Part shown: piece after piece, positions 7,435 through 8,794 of the stretch
How the letters are laid out: each line of letters opens with the position of its first letter
Position numbering within the stretch: the stretch's first letter is position 1
NCBI GenBank assembly: GCA_023228865.1
Contig: JALOAH010000130.1
Span: 1 to 8,794 of the forward strand
Direction: 5' to 3'
DNA length: 8,794 nt
DNA from: Porticoccaceae bacterium
GTDB lineage: Bacteria; Pseudomonadota; Gammaproteobacteria; Pseudomonadales; Porticoccaceae
Notes under the pieces: model-generated
The model's database searches: none
The model's input: only the letters and a program-made list of their open reading frames with translations
What the model was told of the DNA's origin: nothing
Position numbers and translations under genes: made by a program

Positions 7435-8794
7435 TCAGGTTGTCAACAGCCGTAAAAGATTTTTCAAATCTTCGCGAATGTCGGCATCCGTCTCATTTAA
7501 CTCTTTGACTTTACGGCAAGCGTGCAGAACCGTGGTGTGATCTTTACCACCGAAAGACTCGCCAATTTCGGGCAGACTGTGATTGGTCAATTCCTTGGCC
7601 AAAGACATGGCAACCTGCCTGGGTCTCGCTATGGATCGGTTTCTGCGCCGGGAGTGGAGATCGGATAACTTGATTTTGTAGTACTCCGCCACCGTCCGCT
7701 GAATATTGTCTATGGTAACCAGCTTATCCTGAAGTGCCAACAAATCCTTTAAAGACTCGCGAATAAGGTCAATATCAATGGCGCGCCCGGTAAAATGGGC
7801 ATTGGCGATCACCCTTTTTAGGGCGCCCTCCAGCTCCCGCACATTTGAACGAATGCGCTGGGCAATGAAAAAAGCGGCCTCGTGGGGAAGCTCCATATTG
7901 GCGCTCGCTGCTTTTTTCATCAAAATGGCAACCCTCGTCTCCAACTCTGGCGGCTCCACGGCAACCGTCAACCCCCAACCAAAGCGGGACTTAAGGCGTT
8001 CCTCCAAGCCATCAATTTCCTTGGGGTAGCGATCACAGGTAAGAATCATCTGCTGGCCGCCCTCAAGCAGGGCGTTAAAGGTATGGAAAAACTCTTCCTG
8101 GGAGCGATCCTTGCCGGCAAAAAACTGAATATCATCGATCAACAGGGCATCGACAGAGCGGTAAAAACGCTTGAAGTCGTTGATCGCATTCAGCTGCAGC
8201 GCCTTGACCATATCGGCGACAAAACTCTCTGAATGGAGATAAATAATCCGCGCATTGGGATTTTTGGCCAAAAGCTCGTTGCCAACCGCGTGCATCAGGT
8301 GGGTTTTGCCCAGCCCGACACCGCCGTAAATAAAAAGTGGGTTATAGGAGCCGCCGGGGTTTTCCGCAACCTGTTGTGCCGCCGCTCTGGCCAGCTGGTT
8401 GGATTTACCTTCAACAAAAGAATTGAAGGTAAAGCTGTGGTTGAGATTACTTTCGTGGCGCAGGCCGCCTTGAATCTTTACTTCCTGATCCCTGACAGAA
8501 CCCGGCCTGTTAAAACCGGCGCGCTGGGTTTTCACGGCGCTGTCGGGCATTTTAAACGCCTGATTTTGGCGATTGTTTCTGGCTTCAACTGTGGCGCCCG
8601 GAGATATTTTTGCCGCCGGCGCAGAGGCGGCAAAAGCTGGCGCTGGCAGGGTTCCGGATTCAATTACCACCTGATGATAACAACCGGAAACCTCGGCGTA
8701 GAGCTCGGAAATTCTGGCGCTGAATTTGTCAGAAACCCAATCCTGAATAAAGCGGTTGGGCGCTATTAATCTCAGGGTTTGCTGATTATTGTCG
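7435..8794 (-). CDS. dnaA: Chromosomal replication initiator DnaA (5' truncated by window edge)
   Basis: The AAA+ initiator that binds DnaA boxes at oriC, opens the duplex and helps load DnaB helicase. The frame is open to the right edge: 452 codons are present, and comparison with E. coli suggests about 30 N-terminal codons are missing. The GTG at 8670 is internal, because domain I continues upstream ([14 protein letters not shown]). Domain I is followed by a low-complexity Ala/Pro/Arg-rich domain II linker (about in-window 45-110). The AAA+ domain has Walker A GGVGLGKT (157-164), Walker B LLIDD (217-221), sensor I around LTCDR, and sensor [13 protein letters not shown]. The domain IV DnaA signature is [15 protein letters not shown] (415-429), which reads the DnaA box. 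The stop is TGA at 7435. It is the first gene of the dnaA-dnaN unit. The paralogue Hda lacks domains I and IV, so it is excluded. Confidence 0.98.
   Translation of the reverse strand, partial: DNNQQTLRLIAPNRFIQDWVSDKFSARISELYAEVSGCYHQVVIESGTLPAPAFAASAPAAKISPGATVEARNNRQNQAFKMPDSAVKTQRAGFNRPGSVRDQEVKIQGGLRHESNLNHSFTFNSFVEGKSNQLARAAAQQVAENPGGSYNPLFIYGGVGLGKTHLMHAVGNELLAKNPNARIIYLHSESFVADMVKALQLNAINDFKRFYRSVDALLIDDIQFFAGKDRSQEEFFHTFNALLEGGQQMILTCDRYPKEIDGLEERLKSRFGWGLTVAVEPPELETRVAILMKKAASANMELPHEAAFFIAQRIRSNVRELEGALKRVIANAHFTGRAIDIDLIRESLKDLLALQDKLVTIDNIQRTVAEYYKIKLSDLHSRRRNRSIARPRQVAMSLAKELTNHSLPEIGESFGGKDHTTVLHACRKVKELNETDADIREDLKNLLRLLTT

Overview
The window looks like the chromosomal replication-origin neighbourhood of a gammaproteobacterium related to Pseudomonas or Cellvibrio. 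Two things support this. The minus-strand order dnaA-dnaN-recF-gyrB sits convergent to glyS-gmhB-plsC, and the proteins resemble Pseudomonas-type sequences. Two perfect parS palindromes of the Pseudomonas type also lie inside recF. No phage, plasmid, CRISPR or defence genes are visible, and the genus cannot be fixed from the sequence alone.

Layout. Positions 1-2067 hold a plus-strand operon: the 3' end of glyS (glycyl-tRNA synthetase beta chain), gmhB (heptose bisphosphate phosphatase, overlapping glyS by ATGA) and a PlsC-family lysophosphatidic acid acyltransferase. It ends at a perfect 15-bp hairpin terminator that can work in both directions. Positions 2133-2353 are the convergent spacer and carry a REP doublet in inverted orientation (a REPIN-like hairpin). 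Positions 2354-5919 hold gyrB and recF on the minus strand, 14 bp apart. Positions 5920-6258 are a 339-bp spacer with a strong minus-strand terminator just in front of recF. A good -35 box lies in the loop of that terminator. Positions 6259-7377 hold dnaN, and 7435 to the right edge holds dnaA without its first roughly 30 codons. The usual oriC position, upstream of dnaA, lies just outside the right edge.

How the genes work together. DnaA opens the origin, DnaN is the polymerase III sliding clamp, RecF loads RecA at gaps and stalled forks, and GyrB is the ATPase half of gyrase. The two parS sites would load ParB next to the origin for chromosome segregation. The plus-strand operon is housekeeping: translation, LPS core sugar synthesis and phospholipid synthesis.

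I see no new multi-gene system. The points most worth a second look are the in-frame parS pair inside recF, the REPIN-like element between the convergent operons, the overlapping terminator and promoter in front of recF, and the unexplained dnaN-recF spacer.
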